Positions 8,519 to 19,724 of a stretch of DNA of 64,000 nt are shown here, piece by piece. The position numbers and the translations under genes are program-made. The notes beneath the pieces were generated by a model. It made no database searches, was not told where the DNA came from, and worked only from the letters and a program-made list of their open reading frames with translations. The number at the start of each line of letters is the position of its first letter. Within the stretch, counting starts at the first letter, position 1. The DNA is from Ephemeroptericola cinctiostellae (GTDB taxonomy: Bacteria > Pseudomonadota > Gammaproteobacteria > Burkholderiales > Burkholderiaceae): NCBI RefSeq assembly GCF_003339525.1, contig NZ_CP031124.1, positions 1,612,001 through 1,676,000 of the forward strand, written 5' to 3'.

Positions 8519-11425
8519 ATGATAAATACGACGGTAGACTTGTTCGCGCAAGAGCTCAAAATGCCAGTGGATGTGCTGTTGGAGCAATTGCGTGGAGCAG
8601 GCGTTGACAAATCATCGGGTGGTGATGTTCTGACCGAAACCGATAAAACAGCGTTATTGTCATCGCTGCGCCGTTCGCATGGTGCGGTGGATGATGGCAA
8701 AAAGAAAATCACTTTGACGCGTAAGTCAACCAGTGAAATTCGCCAAGCCGATGCAACAGGTAAGACCCGCACGGTACAAGTTGAAGTGCGTAAAAAACGC
8801 ACCTTTGTTGCTCGTGAAGAAGCTGCTGCGCCTGTTGTGCAGCAAGAGGAAGAGCTCGCTCCTGTTGCTGTCGAGCCTGTTACTGAAATCGTTGCGAGCA
8901 TTCCTGCTGCACCCATTTTAGACGATGCAGAAATTAAAAAGCGTGAAGCGGAGTTTGCCCGTACCCAAGAGTTGTTGGCACGTCAAGAAGCCGATGCGCG
9001 TGCACGGGTTGAGCGTGAAACTGCAGTGATCAAGCCTGTTGAAGTCGCAGCCGCACCTGTTGAGCCCGCACAGATTCAAATGGTCGCCTCTGTTCAACCT
9101 AAGAAAAAAGAAACACCACCTGTGGCACCTGTAGAGAAAAAGCAAACCAAAGAACAAGTCCGTGCTGCACGTGAATTAGAAGCAGCAAAAGCCGATGCGG
9201 AACAAGCCCGTGCGAGCTTGGAACAAGCCCGTGCAGAGCGTCAAGTGCAATCCAATTCTTTGGATGCAGAGCGCGAACGCCGTCGTCAAGCAGCCGAAGC
9301 CGAAGCTGCAAACATCAAGCAAATGATGTCGCAGCCAGCGCGTACTTTGGTTGCTAAACCGATTGAAGGCACCTTGCACAAACCCAATAAGCCAGAAGGC
9401 ACTGCGGTTAAAAAGCCTGTTGTTGTGGCCACAATGGAAACCACAGCTTCTGTGCGTGAAGATGCCAAAAAAGGTGGAAAAGGCGTTCCTGGTAAAAGTG
9501 CAGGCGATGGCGCACGTGGTCGTGGCGGCATGAAAACCCGTGGGGGCATGGTCGATGATCGTTCTCGTCGTGGTGGTGGCAAGAAAAATCGCCACCAAGC
9601 CGAGCACAACGATGAAGTGGGTAGCTTCAATGCACCAACTGAACCCGTGGTGAAAGAAGTTCATGTGCCTGAAACCATTTCTGTGGCTGATTTGGCGCAT
9701 AAAATGGCGATTAAAGCCATTGAAATCATCAAAGTATTGATGAAAATGGGTCAAATGGTCACCATCAATCAAGTGCTTGATCAAGACACTGCGATGATTG
9801 TGGTTGAAGAATTGGGTCACAAAGCATTTGCAGCAAAATTGGATGACCCTGATGCATTTTTGGAAGAAGGCGTTGAAGGCGAGCATCATGATGCCGAGCT
9901 CTTGCCGCGTGCCCCTGTGGTCACGGTTATGGGTCACGTCGATCATGGTAAAACGTCGTTACTTGATGCGATTCGTCGTGCACGTGTGGCACATGGTGAA
10001 GCGGGTGGCATCACCCAGCACATCGGTGCGTATCATGTGGAAACCGATCGCGGCATGATCACCTTCCTCGATACCCCTGGTCACGAAGCGTTTACGGCGA
10101 TGCGTGCCCGTGGTGCGAAAGCGACAGACATTGTGATTCTCGTGGTCGCTGCGGATGATGGCGTGATGCCTCAAACCAAAGAAGCCATTGCCCATGCGAA
10201 AGCAGCTGGTGTGCCTTTGGTCGTGGCAATTAATAAAATTGACAAACCCGATGCAAACTCTGAACGCGTGAAAAATGAACTCGTTGCTGAAGGTGTTGTG
10301 CCTGAAGAATACGGTGGAGATTCACCATTCGTTGAAGTTTCAGCGAAAAAAGGCACGGGTTTGGATGAGTTGCTCGAACAAGTGTTGTTGCAAGCTGAAG
10401 TGCTTGAGTTGAAAGCGCCTGTTGATGCACCAGCCAAAGGCCTCGTGATTGAAGCTCGTTTGGACAAAGGTCGTGGTTCAGTGGCAACGATTTTGATTCA
10501 AAGCGGCACATTGCGCAAAGGCGATGTCTTGCTTGCGGGCACAACGTATGGTCGTGTGCGCGCCATGTTGGATGAAGATGGTAAAAACATCAACGAAGCA
10601 GGGCCTTCAATTCCTGTGGAAATTCAAGGTTTGTCAGACGTGCCCGCTGCGGGTGAAGAGGTCATGGTTTTGGCTGATGAACGTAAAGCACGTGAAATCG
10701 CTAACTTCCGTCAAGGTAAATACCGTGAAGTGAAATTGGCACGCCAACAAGCGGCGAAACTCGAAAACATGTTTGAAGTGATGACGGGCGAGGGTGGTTC
10801 GACGGTTGAAGTACAAAACTTGACCCTGTTGATTAAAGCTGACGTTCAAGGTTCACAAGAGGCTTTGGTTCAATCATTGCAAAAACTGTCAACCGAAGAG
10901 ATTAAAGTCCAAGTCGTACATGGTGGTGTGGGTGGCATTTCTGAATCTGACATCAATTTGGCGATTGCTTCTGGTGCGGTCATCATTGGCTTTAACACCC
11001 GTGCAGATGCGCAAGCCCGTAAGTTGGCTGAGTCAAATGGCGTGGACATCCGTTACTACAATGTGATTTATGACGCAGTTGATGAAGTCAAAGCGGCGAT
11101 GACAGGCATGTTGAGCCCAGAGAAGAAAGAAGAAATGCTGGGTCTGGTTGAGATTCGTCAAGTCATCAAAGCGACGAAAATCGGTACGATTGCAGGCTGT
11201 ATGGTACTCGAAGGCATGGTCAAACGTGGTGCGATGGTTCGCATTTTGCGAAACAACATTGTTGTGCATACGGGTGAACTCGAATCGCTCAAACGCTTCA
11301 AAGACGACGTTAAAGAAGTTAAAGAAGGTTTTGAATGTGGTTTATCGATCAAAAACTTCACTGAAATTGAAGAAGGCGATCAACTCGAAGTGTTTGAAAT
11401 CAAAGAAGTGGCACGTACTTTATAA
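8519..11425 (+). CDS. infB: Translation initiation factor IF-2
   Basis: GTPase that delivers initiator tRNA to the 30S subunit and promotes subunit joining. 968 residues: an N-terminal IF2-N helical domain, a long charged Ala/Glu/Lys/Arg-rich linker (about residues 80-330), a second IF2-N motif, then the G domain. The G domain starts near residue 472 with GHVDHGKT, followed by DTPGHEAF and NKIDKPD. Domains II-IV follow, the last binding fMet-tRNA. It is the third gene of the operon, in the canonical nusA-infB-rbfA-truB order. The initiator tRNA it handles is encoded at 2771-2847. Confidence 0.98.
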   Translation: MINTTVDLFAQELKMPVDVLLEQLRGAGVDKSSGGDVLTETDKTALLSSLRRSHGAVDDGKKKITLTRKSTSEIRQADATGKTRTVQVEVRKKRTFVAREEAAAPVVQQEEELAPVAVEPVTEIVASIPAAPILDDAEIKKREAEFARTQELLARQEADARARVERETAVIKPVEVAAAPVEPAQIQMVASVQPKKKETPPVAPVEKKQTKEQVRAARELEAAKADAEQARASLEQARAERQVQSNSLDAERERRRQAAEAEAANIKQMMSQPARTLVAKPIEGTLHKPNKPEGTAVKKPVVVATMETTASVREDAKKGGKGVPGKSAGDGARGRGGMKTRGGMVDDRSRRGGGKKNRHQAEHNDEVGSFNAPTEPVVKEVHVPETISVADLAHKMAIKAIEIIKVLMKMGQMVTINQVLDQDTAMIVVEELGHKAFAAKLDDPDAFLEEGVEGEHHDAELLPRAPVVTVMGHVDHGKTSLLDAIRRARVAHGEAGGITQHIGAYHVETDRGMITFLDTPGHEAFTAMRARGAKATDIVILVVAADDGVMPQTKEAIAHAKAAGVPLVVAINKIDKPDANSERVKNELVAEGVVPEEYGGDSPFVEVSAKKGTGLDELLEQVLLQAEVLELKAPVDAPAKGLVIEARLDKGRGSVATILIQSGTLRKGDVLLAGTTYGRVRAMLDEDGKNINEAGPSIPVEIQGLSDVPAAGEEVMVLADERKAREIANFRQGKYREVKLARQQAAKLENMFEVMTGEGGSTVEVQNLTLLIKADVQGSQEALVQSLQKLSTEEIKVQVVHGGVGGISESDINLAIASGAVIIGFNTRADAQARKLAESNGVDIRYYNVIYDAVDEVKAAMTGMLSPEKKEEMLGLVEIRQVIKATKIGTIAGCMVLEGMVKRGAMVRILRNNIVVHTGELESLKRFKDDVKEVKEGFECGLSIKNFTEIEEGDQLEVFEIKEVARTL

Positions 11426-11553
11426 TCTTTGGCTTCACGCAGCATCGCTTAGGGCGGCTTGAACCCAAGTCGCTCCCTGTATGACCAATCAAAAAAATCG
11501 TGATGATCGACTCATTGTGAATGTTTTTTGGTTATTTATTTGAAATTGATTTT

Positions 11554-11919
11554 ATGGCAAAAAAACCAGCCACAGACCGCACGGTACGCATTTCTGAGCA
11601 AATCAAAAAAGACGTTTCTGTTTTGATTCAACGTGAAATGCGTGATCCGCGGATTGGTCTTGTGACGATACAAGAAGTACAACTGACGCCCGATTATGTG
11701 CATGCCAAATTGTTTTTCACGGTGTTAGGGGCTGATTCGGCGGTCACTGAGAAAGTGTTGAACGAGTCCGCTGGCTTTTTGCGCAATCATTTGTTTAAGA
11801 TGTTGCGCATTCACACGGTACCCACTCTGCATTTTGTATTTGACAGCAGTTTAGAAAAAGCGATTGAGTTGTCCTCATTGATTGATGCGGCCAACTCAAC
11901 ACCGCCAGTAGAAGATTAA
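11554..11919 (+). CDS. rbfA: Ribosome-binding factor A
   Basis: Cold-shock and 30S-maturation factor that binds the 16S rRNA 5' helix region. 121 residues, single KH-like domain. Seen: [17 protein letters not shown], the [16 protein letters not shown] core motif and the C-terminal [21 protein letters not shown]. The ATG at 11554 ([10 protein letters not shown]) is preferred over an upstream in-frame ATG at 11521, which would add 11 hydrophobic residues unlike the family. It sits between infB and truB; truB starts seven bases after its stop. Confidence 0.95.
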   Translation: MAKKPATDRTVRISEQIKKDVSVLIQREMRDPRIGLVTIQEVQLTPDYVHAKLFFTVLGADSAVTEKVLNESAGFLRNHLFKMLRIHTVPTLHFVFDSSLEKAIELSSLIDAANSTPPVED

Positions 11920-11925
11920 GCAGGC

Positions 11926-12900
11926 ATGACGGAAAAAATTAAAAAAATCCGAACAGCCATCAATGGCGTGTTGTTGCTGAATAAACCGCTTGGCATTTCC
12001 AGTACGCAAGCACTTGGGCGTGCCAAATGGTTGATCGGTGCATTGAAAGCAGGGCATACGGGCACATTGGATCCGCTTGCGGATGGTTTGTTGCCATTGT
12101 GTTTTGGTCATGCAACCAAACTGGCACATGATTTGTTGGATGCCGATAAGACCTATGAAGCACGAGTGGTTTTGGGTCAAACCACCACCACAGGTGATGT
12201 TGAAGGTGAAGTGATTGCATCCTCTGATGCCGTTATTACCCGAGCGCAGTGGGATGTCATCATTCCGCAATTTTTAGGTGATATTTTACAAACGCCACCA
12301 ATGTATTCGGCGTTAAAAAAAGACGGCAAGCCATTGTATGAATATGCACGTGCAGGGATTGAAGTTGAACGTGAAGCCCGAGCGGTGAGGATTTTAAACC
12401 TTGAAACCGTGTCATTCGATTACCCCCATGTGGTGATGAGTGTGACATGCAGCAAAGGCACTTATATTCGCACTTTGGCTCAAGACATGGGTGATGCATT
12501 GGGTGTGGGCGCGCATTTGAGTGGTCTGCGTCGCACGGCCGTGGCGCATTTGCAGCTCGCTGATGCGCTGACATTGGAACAGCTTGAAGCCATTCCTGAG
12601 TCGGATCGTATTGCAACGTTATTGCCATTGGATGCATTGTTGCAAGATGCACCTGCTGTTTATTTACCGCATGCTTTGGCGGCGCGTTTTGTACAAGGTC
12701 AACGTTTGGCTTTGAAAGATGTGCATGATTTGAATCAAGATGTTGTTGAGGGCGTGACTTTGCGCATTTATTGGCAAGATTCCGGGCAGCATGCAGGGCA
12801 AATAACATCGCAACAACCGCCAGTTTTATTGGGTTTGGCAACCCAAACCCGAGGCGTTTTGTCACCACAAACCGTTTTAATGACTGTTTTACCTGAATAG
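11926..12900 (+). CDS. truB: tRNA pseudouridine(55) synthase
   Basis: Makes pseudouridine 55 in the T-loop of nearly all tRNAs. 324 residues. The N-terminal NGVLLLNKPLGISS segment leads to the catalytic motif GHTGTLDPLADGLLP with Asp49 as the nucleophile. The GDxxT-like segment, the SCSKGTYIRTLAQDMG motif and a C-terminal domain follow. Last gene of the rimP operon; 47 bases separate it from typA, which may be co-transcribed. Confidence 0.96.
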   Translation: MTEKIKKIRTAINGVLLLNKPLGISSTQALGRAKWLIGALKAGHTGTLDPLADGLLPLCFGHATKLAHDLLDADKTYEARVVLGQTTTTGDVEGEVIASSDAVITRAQWDVIIPQFLGDILQTPPMYSALKKDGKPLYEYARAGIEVEREARAVRILNLETVSFDYPHVVMSVTCSKGTYIRTLAQDMGDALGVGAHLSGLRRTAVAHLQLADALTLEQLEAIPESDRIATLLPLDALLQDAPAVYLPHALAARFVQGQRLALKDVHDLNQDVVEGVTLRIYWQDSGQHAGQITSQQPPVLLGLATQTRGVLSPQTVLMTVLPE

Positions 12901-12947
12901 GCCATTTTAGGCTATTGAGTTTGTTTTTTATTATTGAAAGAAGATTT

Positions 12948-14774
12948 ATGACACAGCAACGCGCATTGCGCAATGTGGCGATTATCGCCCACGTCGATCA
13001 CGGCAAAACCACACTCGTTGACCAATTACTTCGCCAATCAGGCACCTTCCGCGACAACGAAAAAGTAGACGAACGCGTGATGGACTCGAATGACATTGAA
13101 AAAGAGCGTGGCATCACCATCTTGTCAAAAAACTGCGCGGTTGAATATCAAGGCACACACATCAACATCGTCGATACCCCAGGTCACGCCGACTTTGGTG
13201 GCGAAGTTGAACGTGTATTGACCATGGTGGATGGCGTGTTGTTGTTGGTCGATGCGGTTGAAGGCCCAATGCCTCAAACCCGTTTTGTGACCCGTAAAGC
13301 ATTGGCTTTGGGTTTGAAACCGATTGTGGTGATCAATAAAATTGACCGTCCAGGCTCACGTCCTGATTGGGTCATCAATGAAACCTTTGAATTGTTTGAC
13401 AAACTCGGCGCGACCGATGAACAACTGGATTTTCCAGTGGTTTATGCATCGGCATTGAACGGTTATGCATCGTTGGATGACAGCGAGCGCGAAGGCACAA
13501 TGGATCCATTGTTTGAATCGATTTTGACCAATGTTCCGACACGCGAAGCGGATGCCTCTGCACCGTTCCAAATGCAAGTCACATCAACCGATTACTCAAC
13601 GTATGTGGGTAAAATCGCGATTGGCCGTATTGCCCGTGGTCGTGTTAAAGCAGGTCAAAACGTGATTTTCATGGACGGCCCTGAAGGCACGCCGAAAACA
13701 GGTCGCATCAACCGTGTACAGAAATTCAAAGGCCTTGACCGCATCGTGGTGGATGAAGCTGAAGCAGGCGACATCGTTTTGGTTGATGGCATCGAAGAAT
13801 TAAACATTGGTACCACCTTGTGCGCCGTTGACGCACCTGATGCATTGCCCATGTTGAGCGTTGATGAGCCAACTTTGACCATGAACTTCATGGTGAATAC
13901 GTCGCCATTGGCCGGCCGTGAAGGCAAATTCGTCACCAGCCGCCAAATTCGTGATCGCCTCGAAAAAGAATTGAAATCAAACGTTGCTTTGCGTGTTAAA
14001 CAAACCGATGATGACACGGTGTTTGAAGTGTCTGGCCGTGGTGAGTTGCATTTGACGATTTTGATCGAAAACATGCGCCGTGAAGGTTTTGAACTGGGCG
14101 TTTCACGTCCACGCGTGGTGTTTAAAGAAATCGACGGTGTGCGTCACGAGCCGTATGAGATGTTGACTGTTGACGTTGAAGAGGGCAATCAAGGCGCGAT
14201 CATGGAAGAACTCGGCCGCCGCCGTGGTGATTTGCAAGACATGCAACCCGATGGTAAAGGCCGTGTGCGTTTGGAATACCGTGTGCCTGCACGTGGTTTG
14301 ATTGGTTTCCAAGGTGAATTCATGACGTTGACGCGCGGCACAGGCTTGATGAGCCACGTGTTTGATGCCTACGAGCCATACGATCCAAAAATCGAAATGG
14401 CGGGTCGCCGCAATGGTGTGTTGATTTCTCAAGACGACGGCGCAGCAGTGGCCTACGCTTTGTGGAAATTGCAAGACCGTGGTCGCATGTTCGTCAGCCA
14501 CAATGACCCATTGTATGAAGGCATGATCATTGGCATTCACTCGCGTGACAATGACCTCGTTGTGAATCCAATCAAAGGTAAACAATTGACCAACGTTCGT
14601 TCATCAGGTACGGATGAGGCAGTTCGTTTGGTTCCACCGATTTTGATGTCTTTGGAATATGCGGTTGACTTCATTGACGACGATGAATTGGTTGAAGTCA
14701 CACCCAAATCGATTCGCTTGCGCAAACGCTATTTGAAAGAACACGAACGTAAACGTGCTTCGCGTGAAGAGTAA
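12948..14774 (+). CDS. typA: Translational GTPase TypA/BipA
   Basis: Ribosome-associated GTPase related to EF-G, needed for 50S assembly and growth in the cold or under stress. 608 residues. The P-loop [10 protein letters not shown] lies at residues 14-23, then the switch region with [22 protein letters not shown] and NKIDRPG. The BipA-specific C-terminal domain ends in [12 protein letters not shown]. The ATG at 12948 ([13 protein letters not shown]) matches the family; an ATG 33 bases upstream adds unrelated residues. It follows truB as in many Burkholderiales. A 12-bp inverted repeat lies 35 bases after its stop. Confidence 0.96.
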   Translation: MTQQRALRNVAIIAHVDHGKTTLVDQLLRQSGTFRDNEKVDERVMDSNDIEKERGITILSKNCAVEYQGTHINIVDTPGHADFGGEVERVLTMVDGVLLLVDAVEGPMPQTRFVTRKALALGLKPIVVINKIDRPGSRPDWVINETFELFDKLGATDEQLDFPVVYASALNGYASLDDSEREGTMDPLFESILTNVPTREADASAPFQMQVTSTDYSTYVGKIAIGRIARGRVKAGQNVIFMDGPEGTPKTGRINRVQKFKGLDRIVVDEAEAGDIVLVDGIEELNIGTTLCAVDAPDALPMLSVDEPTLTMNFMVNTSPLAGREGKFVTSRQIRDRLEKELKSNVALRVKQTDDDTVFEVSGRGELHLTILIENMRREGFELGVSRPRVVFKEIDGVRHEPYEMLTVDVEEGNQGAIMEELGRRRGDLQDMQPDGKGRVRLEYRVPARGLIGFQGEFMTLTRGTGLMSHVFDAYEPYDPKIEMAGRRNGVLISQDDGAAVAYALWKLQDRGRMFVSHNDPLYEGMIIGIHSRDNDLVVNPIKGKQLTNVRSSGTDEAVRLVPPILMSLEYAVDFIDDDELVEVTPKSIRLRKRYLKEHERKRASREE

Positions 14775-14809
14775 TTGAGTTTAGTCACCTAAACTTAAAC
14801 ATGTGGTAC

Positions 14810-14837
14810 GAATTATCGCGGCTTGCCGCGATAATTC
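14810..14837. repeat. 12-bp inverted repeat after typA
   Basis: Perfect arms GAATTATCGCGG and CCGCGATAATTC around CTTG. It lies 35 bases past typA. No T-run follows, so it is either a weak or factor-assisted terminator or an mRNA 3'-end stabiliser. Confidence 0.6.
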
Positions 14838-14865
14838 AATTGTGGGGTGGTATTGTATTATTGAG

Positions 14866-14905
14866 TGTTGTTGGATGTTGTTAGATATTGTTGAGTGTTG
14901 ATTGA
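14866..14905. repeat. Four imperfect 10-bp tandem repeats
   Basis: Consecutive units TGTTGTTGGA, TGTTGTTAGA, TATTGTTGAG and TGTTGATTGA lie in the 267-base gap between typA and the cupin gene. The 10-base period matches one turn of B-DNA, so it could be a phased protein site or simply slippage-derived sequence. No function can be assigned. Confidence 0.5.
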
Positions 14906-15041
14906 TCATAAAAATTGCACACAGCACAGTTTTTTTGAAATTTTATAAGCTTTGTATGAATCATTACCAGCGCAAGTTTTAACTTAAAGCATCAAAAAAT
15001 GGATTTTATTTTTCCAATTGACTCAATGATGGAGCTCGCAC

Positions 15042-15359
15042 ATGAATGCAATTAACATCACATCTCAACTACCCAACTTACTTGAGCCATGGTCACCCAA
15101 CGTCCTTGCTCAATTTGATGGCCATGACATCATGATTGGCTTGGGGAGAAAAGACTATCCATGGCATACACACACAGATTTTGACGATGTGTTTTTGGTG
15201 ATTCAAGGGCATTTGACATTAGAAATGCGCCTTGCTGAGGGCATCAAACGCGTCGAACTGAATGCAGGCGAATTGTTTATTGTGCCTCGAAATGTTGAAC
15301 ATCGACCCATTGCCAAGGGCGATGTGTATTTTTTATTGATAGAACCAACCGCTTCGTGA
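15042..15359 (+). CDS. Single-domain cupin protein
   Basis: 105-residue small cupin. The metal-binding pattern is visible: WHTHTDFDDVFLVIQGHLTLEM (motif 1, with H-x-H and a later Asp/Glu position) and GELFIVPRNVEHRPIA (motif 2, with the closing His). There is no fused DNA-binding or catalytic domain. Members of this group are often of unknown function or act on small molecules in mannose-6-phosphate-isomerase-like folds. It is followed 52 bases later by trpA, but nothing links it to tryptophan synthesis. Start chosen at the only plausible ATG; GGAG precedes it (GATGGAGCTCGCAC). Confidence 0.8.
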   Translation: MNAINITSQLPNLLEPWSPNVLAQFDGHDIMIGLGRKDYPWHTHTDFDDVFLVIQGHLTLEMRLAEGIKRVELNAGELFIVPRNVEHRPIAKGDVYFLLIEPTAS

Positions 15360-15411
15360 TACCGTTGAGGTTGACCAAGTTTCACACATTTAAAAATTGA
15401 AATGAATTGAT

Positions 15412-16230
15412 ATGACCACCACTGGAACCACTCGATTAAGTGCCGTACTGAATCAAAATAAAACCAATCAACGTAAAAACCTCGTCACCTTCATCACTGC
15501 GGGCGACCCTGATGTGGGGATGACACTCAAGCTCATGCATGCTTTGGTTGCGGCAGGCGTTGATGTGATTGAATTGGGCGTTCCTTTTTCGGATCCAATG
15601 GCCGATGGTCCTGTGATTCAGCGTGCCAGTGAGCGTGCAGTTGCCAATGGTGTGGGTTTGCATGATGTGCTTGCACTGGTGAGTGAATTTCGGACAATCG
15701 ATAAACAAACACCTGTTGTGCTGATGGGTTATGCCAATCCGATTGAACACATGGGGCAAGATGAGTTTATTAAACAATCGGTTGCCAGCGGTGTCGATGG
15801 CGCGCTGATTGTTGATTATCCACCAGAAGAGTCAACTGCTTTTGCGCACAATGCCCAGTCTGCTGGCCTTAATGTGATTTACCTCGTCGCACCGACCACC
15901 ACCGAAGCGCGGATGCAGTCGACTGCACATATTGCCAGTGGTTTTATTTACTACGTCTCACTCAAAGGTGTGACTGGTGCGGGTAATTTGGATGTCGGAG
16001 CGGTGAAAATCCAAGTGGCGAAATTGCGTGGGTATACTGATCTGCCCATCAATGTGGGTTTTGGCATATCCGATGCCACCAGCGCACGTGCTGTTGCTGA
16101 CGTCGCTGATGGTGTGGTGATTGGCAGTAAGCTGATTACTTTAGTGGAAACCGCATTGAAAGAAGGCACAGATGCTGTGCAAGTGGTCAGCAATTGGGTT
16201 GCTGACGTGCGCACGGCTTTGGATGCGTGA
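15412..16230 (+). CDS. trpA: Tryptophan synthase alpha subunit
   Basis: Cleaves indole-3-glycerol phosphate to indole and glyceraldehyde 3-phosphate; indole is channelled to TrpB. 272 residues, TIM barrel. The catalytic acids are in ELGVPFSDPMADGP: Glu54 and Asp65, equivalent to Glu49 and Asp60 of the Salmonella enzyme. The phosphate-binding end (VGFGISDATSA, GVVIGSKLI) is intact. Normally trpA follows trpB, often as trpF-trpB-trpA-accD in this order; here neither trpB nor accD is adjacent and recR follows instead. A weak hairpin (CCATTTTT/AAAAATGG, 16252-16273) lies after the stop. Confidence 0.96.
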   Translation: MTTTGTTRLSAVLNQNKTNQRKNLVTFITAGDPDVGMTLKLMHALVAAGVDVIELGVPFSDPMADGPVIQRASERAVANGVGLHDVLALVSEFRTIDKQTPVVLMGYANPIEHMGQDEFIKQSVASGVDGALIVDYPPEESTAFAHNAQSAGLNVIYLVAPTTTEARMQSTAHIASGFIYYVSLKGVTGAGNLDVGAVKIQVAKLRGYTDLPINVGFGISDATSARAVADVADGVVIGSKLITLVETALKEGTDAVQVVSNWVADVRTALDA

Positions 16231-16330
16231 TTCGTAATTTTTTAAAAAAGTCCATTTTTGCTGTAAAAAATGGCTTTAAAACACACTAAAAACCTCGCAG
16301 AAAAGTAGGTTTTCTTTTTTGAATGACTTT

Positions 16331-16930
16331 ATGCGACCCGATCGAATCCAAATCCTCATTGACGCTTTGCGCGTTCTTCCTGGTGTGGGGCCAAAATCTG
16401 CCCAACGACTTGCTTTCACTTTGTTGCAAAATGAACGTGAAGGGGCACAAACCCTTGCGGATGCAATCAGCGATGCGCTCACGCATCTGCGTCATTGTGA
16501 AAAATGCCACACGCTCACCGATCAACCGCTGTGCAATGTGTGCGCCAATCCAAAACGCAATGACGCATTGCTTTGCGTTGTTCAATCACCGATGGATCAG
16601 CTCTTGATTGAACAAACCATGACTTACAACGGTTTGTATTTTGTGCTCATGGGTAAGCTCAATCCACTTGATGGTGTTGGCCCCAAAGACATTGGCATCG
16701 ATGCGTTGCTCAAGCGCGCCACCGATGGCATCGTCAATGAAGTGATTCTTGCCACCCATTTTACCAATGAGGGTGAGCTCACCGCCCATCACATCGCCGA
16801 ACAACTCACCAGCAGAGGCTTGCAGGTCACGCGGTTGGCCAAAGGTGTGCCTGTGGGCAGTGAGCTGGAACAAGTTGATTTGGGTACTTTGGCGCAAGCC
16901 ATGACAGGGCGACGAGGTGCTTTTAGTTAG
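16331..16930 (+). CDS. recR: Recombination protein RecR
   Basis: Acts with RecF and RecO to load RecA on gapped DNA. 199 residues. An N-terminal helix-hairpin-helix ([14 protein letters not shown]) is followed by a Cys4 zinc finger ([16 protein letters not shown]), a Toprim domain ([15 protein letters not shown] ... [15 protein letters not shown]) and the C-terminal [16 protein letters not shown]. The ATG at 16331 is chosen; a TTG at 16319 is also in frame but adds residues absent from the family. It is usually downstream of dnaX and ybaB; here it follows trpA with no such neighbours. Confidence 0.95.
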   Translation: MRPDRIQILIDALRVLPGVGPKSAQRLAFTLLQNEREGAQTLADAISDALTHLRHCEKCHTLTDQPLCNVCANPKRNDALLCVVQSPMDQLLIEQTMTYNGLYFVLMGKLNPLDGVGPKDIGIDALLKRATDGIVNEVILATHFTNEGELTAHHIAEQLTSRGLQVTRLAKGVPVGSELEQVDLGTLAQAMTGRRGAFS

Positions 16931-17321
16931 TCGCGTCTGACTGGACATCTGGGGTGATTTTATTTCAAAATCAAAGATTAATCGCCGAAATGTCATTTTC
17001 AAAGGCGTTTTACTATGTGTTTTGACACAAAGGTGATTTTAAGCAAAATTAACCCTTCTTTGAGGTTACCTCAGTAGGTTGTCTCGGTAACCAGAGGTTT
17101 TAAGTGAGCGATTCATTCGAAATCCAGCCACCTTTAAAACAGTCAAAATTACATGGTCATTGATCACGGGTCTGTTTGTTTTAGTTTGATCCTTATGGTT
17201 CATGGCCTGTCCAAGCGCTTCAGCATTGAACTGCCCTTGTCTAATCGATGGGTTGGGCTTTTTAAAGTCGTCGATTCCTTTATAATCACACCTCTATTTT
17301 TTAAATTTCAGGATGTTTTGT
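16931..17321. other. 391-base intergenic region before parC
   Basis: No credible gene. Contents: a 13-base palindrome TGAGGT-T-ACCTCA (17061-17073), part of a looser inverted repeat GGTTACC/GGTAACC (17064-17092), and a promoter-like -10 near the parC end. A 61-codon open frame at 17153-17338 overlaps the parC start and has no recognisable content. Confidence 0.6.
17259..17286 (+). promoter_or_regulatory. Likely parC promoter
   Basis: Consensus -10 TATAAT (17281-17286) with a poor -35 TTTTTA 16 bases upstream. It would start transcription about 30 bases before parC. Confidence 0.5.
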
Positions 17322-19640
17322 ATGCAAACCACCAATGACTTGATGTTGGACAATGACGATACCAAAGTCATGCTTGCGCAGTACGCTGAGCGGGCTTATT
17401 TGGATTATGCCGTTTCGGTGGTGAAGGGCAGGGCGTTGCCCGATGTGGCCGATGGGCAGAAACCTGTGCAGCGACGGATTTTATATTCGATGCATGAAAT
17501 GGGTTTGGCACACAATGCGAAGCCTGTGAAATCGGCGCGTGTAGTGGGTGATGTGTTGGGTAAGTTTCATCCACACGGTGATTCATCTGCGTATGAGGCT
17601 TTGGTTCGACAGGCACAGGATTTTTCTTTGCGTTATCCGTTGATTGACGGGCAAGGGAATTTTGGTTCACGGGATGGCGATGGTGCTGCGGCCATGCGGT
17701 ATACAGAAGTGCGCTTGTCACCGATTGCGTCGTTGTTATTGGATGAACTGGACATGGGGACAGTCGATTTCATCCCCAATTATGATGGCTCGATGGATGA
17801 ACCTGCGTTGTTGCCTGCGCGTTTGCCTTTTGTGCTGTTAAATGGCGCGTCAGGGATTGCAGTGGGGATGGCGACGGAGATTCCAGCCCATAATTTAAAT
17901 GAGGTGGCGGCTGCTGCAGTGGCGATCCTAAAGCGACCCAACATCTCAGATGAAGAGTTGTGCACGATTTTACCCGCGCCCGATTTTCCGGGCGGCGGGC
18001 AGATCACCAACAGCTTGGATGACATTCGCACGATGTATTCTACGGGGCGCGGTTCGATTAAGGTGCGCGCGCGTTGGACGATCGAAGAGTTGGCGCGTGG
18101 GCAGTGGCAATTGGTGGTGAATGAGTTGCCGCCGAATGCGTCATCGCAAAAAATCCTTGAGGAAATTGAGGAGTTGTCGAATCCAAAGGTCAAGACAGGT
18201 AAAAAAGCATTGCTGCCCGATCAAACCAATAACAAGGCTTTGATGTTGTCGATGTTGGACCGTGTGCGCGATGAATCAAGTAAAGATGCGGCTGTGCGTT
18301 TGGTGTTCGAACCCAAATCAAAAAACATTTCGATTGAGGATTTCAGTAACTTTTTATTGTCAAACACCAGCCTCGAAGGCTCGGTGTCGTTGAATTTGGT
18401 CATGGTGGGGCGCGATGGCCGACCCACACAAAAATCGCTGCGAGACATTTTAACGGAATGGGTTAGCTTCCGTCAGGTCACGGTGCATCGTCGGACAGCA
18501 CACCGTGCGCAAAAAGTGGCCGATCGGATTCACATTCTCGAAGGTCGCGAACAGGTTTTGCTTAACATCGATGAGGTGATTCGCATCATCCGTGAATCGG
18601 ATGAACCTAAACCTGCATTGATTGAGGCGTTTCATCTGTCAGATCGTCAAGCGGAGGACATTCTTGAGATTCGCTTGCGTCAGTTGGCTCGGTTGGAAGC
18701 GATTAAAATTGAACAAGAGTTGATGGCTTTGCGAGAAGAATTGGCGGGGCTGAATGAGCTTTTGTCCAATGAAAGTGTGCTCAAGCGTTTGATTATTAAA
18801 GAGATTGAAGTAGATGCCAAAAAATTTGGCGACACGCGTCGAACTTTACTCGAGGAAGCGAAAAAAGCCACTTTGGAAGTGACCACGGTGGACGAAGCCA
18901 TGACGGTCGTCGTTTCGCAAAAAGGATGGATTCGTACGCGAACAGGTCATGCTGTTGACGTTGGTGGTTTAACGTTTAAACAGGGGGATGACTTATGTGC
19001 TGTTTACCCATGTCGATCCATCCATCAATTCTATGCCTTGGATTCAAAAGGTCGTGCATACAGTATTCCTGTGTCTGCTTTACCTGGAGGGCGCGGCGAT
19101 GGCGTGCCTTTGGCATCTTTAATTGATGTGCAAGATGGTGCGCGATTGATCCATTATTTTACTGGGCCTGATGACAGTAAATTGGTGATTGTGACAAAGC
19201 AAGGATTGGGCTTTACTTGTAAAGCCAATGATTTACAAAGCCGTGTGAAAGCAGGTAAATCTTTTGTGAATTTGGCCGAAGGGGATGCCATTTTAAAATT
19301 GATGAGTGTCGATTCTGATGACTTGTACCTTGCTTGTTTGGCAAACAACGGCCGCCTGCTTAATTTTTTGTTGGCTGAACTGAAAGAATTGAGCAGTGGT
19401 GGCAAAGGTGTTATTTTAATGGGCTTGGATGAGGACGTGACACTGATGGATGCGTTGCCAAATGATGGCGTGGCGTTATTGGTGCAGCACAATGCAAGGG
19501 CTGGTAAGGCGCAAGAACTTCGTGTTTCAGGCGGTAATTTGCAACCCTTTGTTGGCGGGCGTGCAAAAAAAGGCAAACTCATTGATGCAAAATTAAAACC
19601 AGTGGGGTTGCGTAAACTGGTCACCCCATCCCTCGCTTGA
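17322..19640 (+). CDS. parC: DNA topoisomerase IV subunit A
   Basis: Breakage-reunion subunit of topoisomerase IV, which decatenates daughter chromosomes with ParE. 772 residues, close to ParC and shorter than GyrA. The active-site Tyr127 lies in [10 protein letters not shown]. The quinolone-resistance region [12 protein letters not shown] has Ser88 and Glu92 at the positions equivalent to E. coli Ser80 and Glu84, the sensitive state. The C-terminal beta-pinwheel is short and degenerate. The ATG at 17322 is preferred over the in-frame ATG at 17313 because AGGAT lies at about 17310. parE is not adjacent. Confidence 0.94.
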   Translation: MQTTNDLMLDNDDTKVMLAQYAERAYLDYAVSVVKGRALPDVADGQKPVQRRILYSMHEMGLAHNAKPVKSARVVGDVLGKFHPHGDSSAYEALVRQAQDFSLRYPLIDGQGNFGSRDGDGAAAMRYTEVRLSPIASLLLDELDMGTVDFIPNYDGSMDEPALLPARLPFVLLNGASGIAVGMATEIPAHNLNEVAAAAVAILKRPNISDEELCTILPAPDFPGGGQITNSLDDIRTMYSTGRGSIKVRARWTIEELARGQWQLVVNELPPNASSQKILEEIEELSNPKVKTGKKALLPDQTNNKALMLSMLDRVRDESSKDAAVRLVFEPKSKNISIEDFSNFLLSNTSLEGSVSLNLVMVGRDGRPTQKSLRDILTEWVSFRQVTVHRRTAHRAQKVADRIHILEGREQVLLNIDEVIRIIRESDEPKPALIEAFHLSDRQAEDILEIRLRQLARLEAIKIEQELMALREELAGLNELLSNESVLKRLIIKEIEVDAKKFGDTRRTLLEEAKKATLEVTTVDEAMTVVVSQKGWIRTRTGHAVDVGGLTFKQGDDLCAVYPCRSIHQFYALDSKGRAYSIPVSALPGGRGDGVPLASLIDVQDGARLIHYFTGPDDSKLVIVTKQGLGFTCKANDLQSRVKAGKSFVNLAEGDAILKLMSVDSDDLYLACLANNGRLLNFLLAELKELSSGGKGVILMGLDEDVTLMDALPNDGVALLVQHNARAGKAQELRVSGGNLQPFVGGRAKKGKLIDAKLKPVGLRKLVTPSLA

Positions 19641-19683
19641 GGGTGATTTGTTTTTTGCCTTTTTATGGTGTTGTTTTTTTGTA

Positions 19684-19724
19684 ATGGCTTGCCCTTAAAA
19701 AAGGCAAGTCATTTTATTTTGTCG
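19684..19724 (+). terminator. Terminator after parC
   Basis: Arms ATGGCTTGCC (19684-19693) and GGCAAGTCAT (19703-19712) with one G-T pair, followed by a T-rich tract. It separates parC from the peptide-export locus. Confidence 0.8.

Noticed and set aside
9176..9946. 256-codon open frame antisense to infB
   Set aside because: His/Phe/Asn-rich shadow of infB codon usage, without a ribosome binding site or recognisable domain.
12260..12973. 237-codon open frame antisense to truB
   Set aside because: Lies across truB and the truB-typA gap; composition is that of a reverse-strand shadow.
17153..17338. 61-codon frame before parC
   Set aside because: Overlaps the parC start and promoter region; no domain and poor start context.
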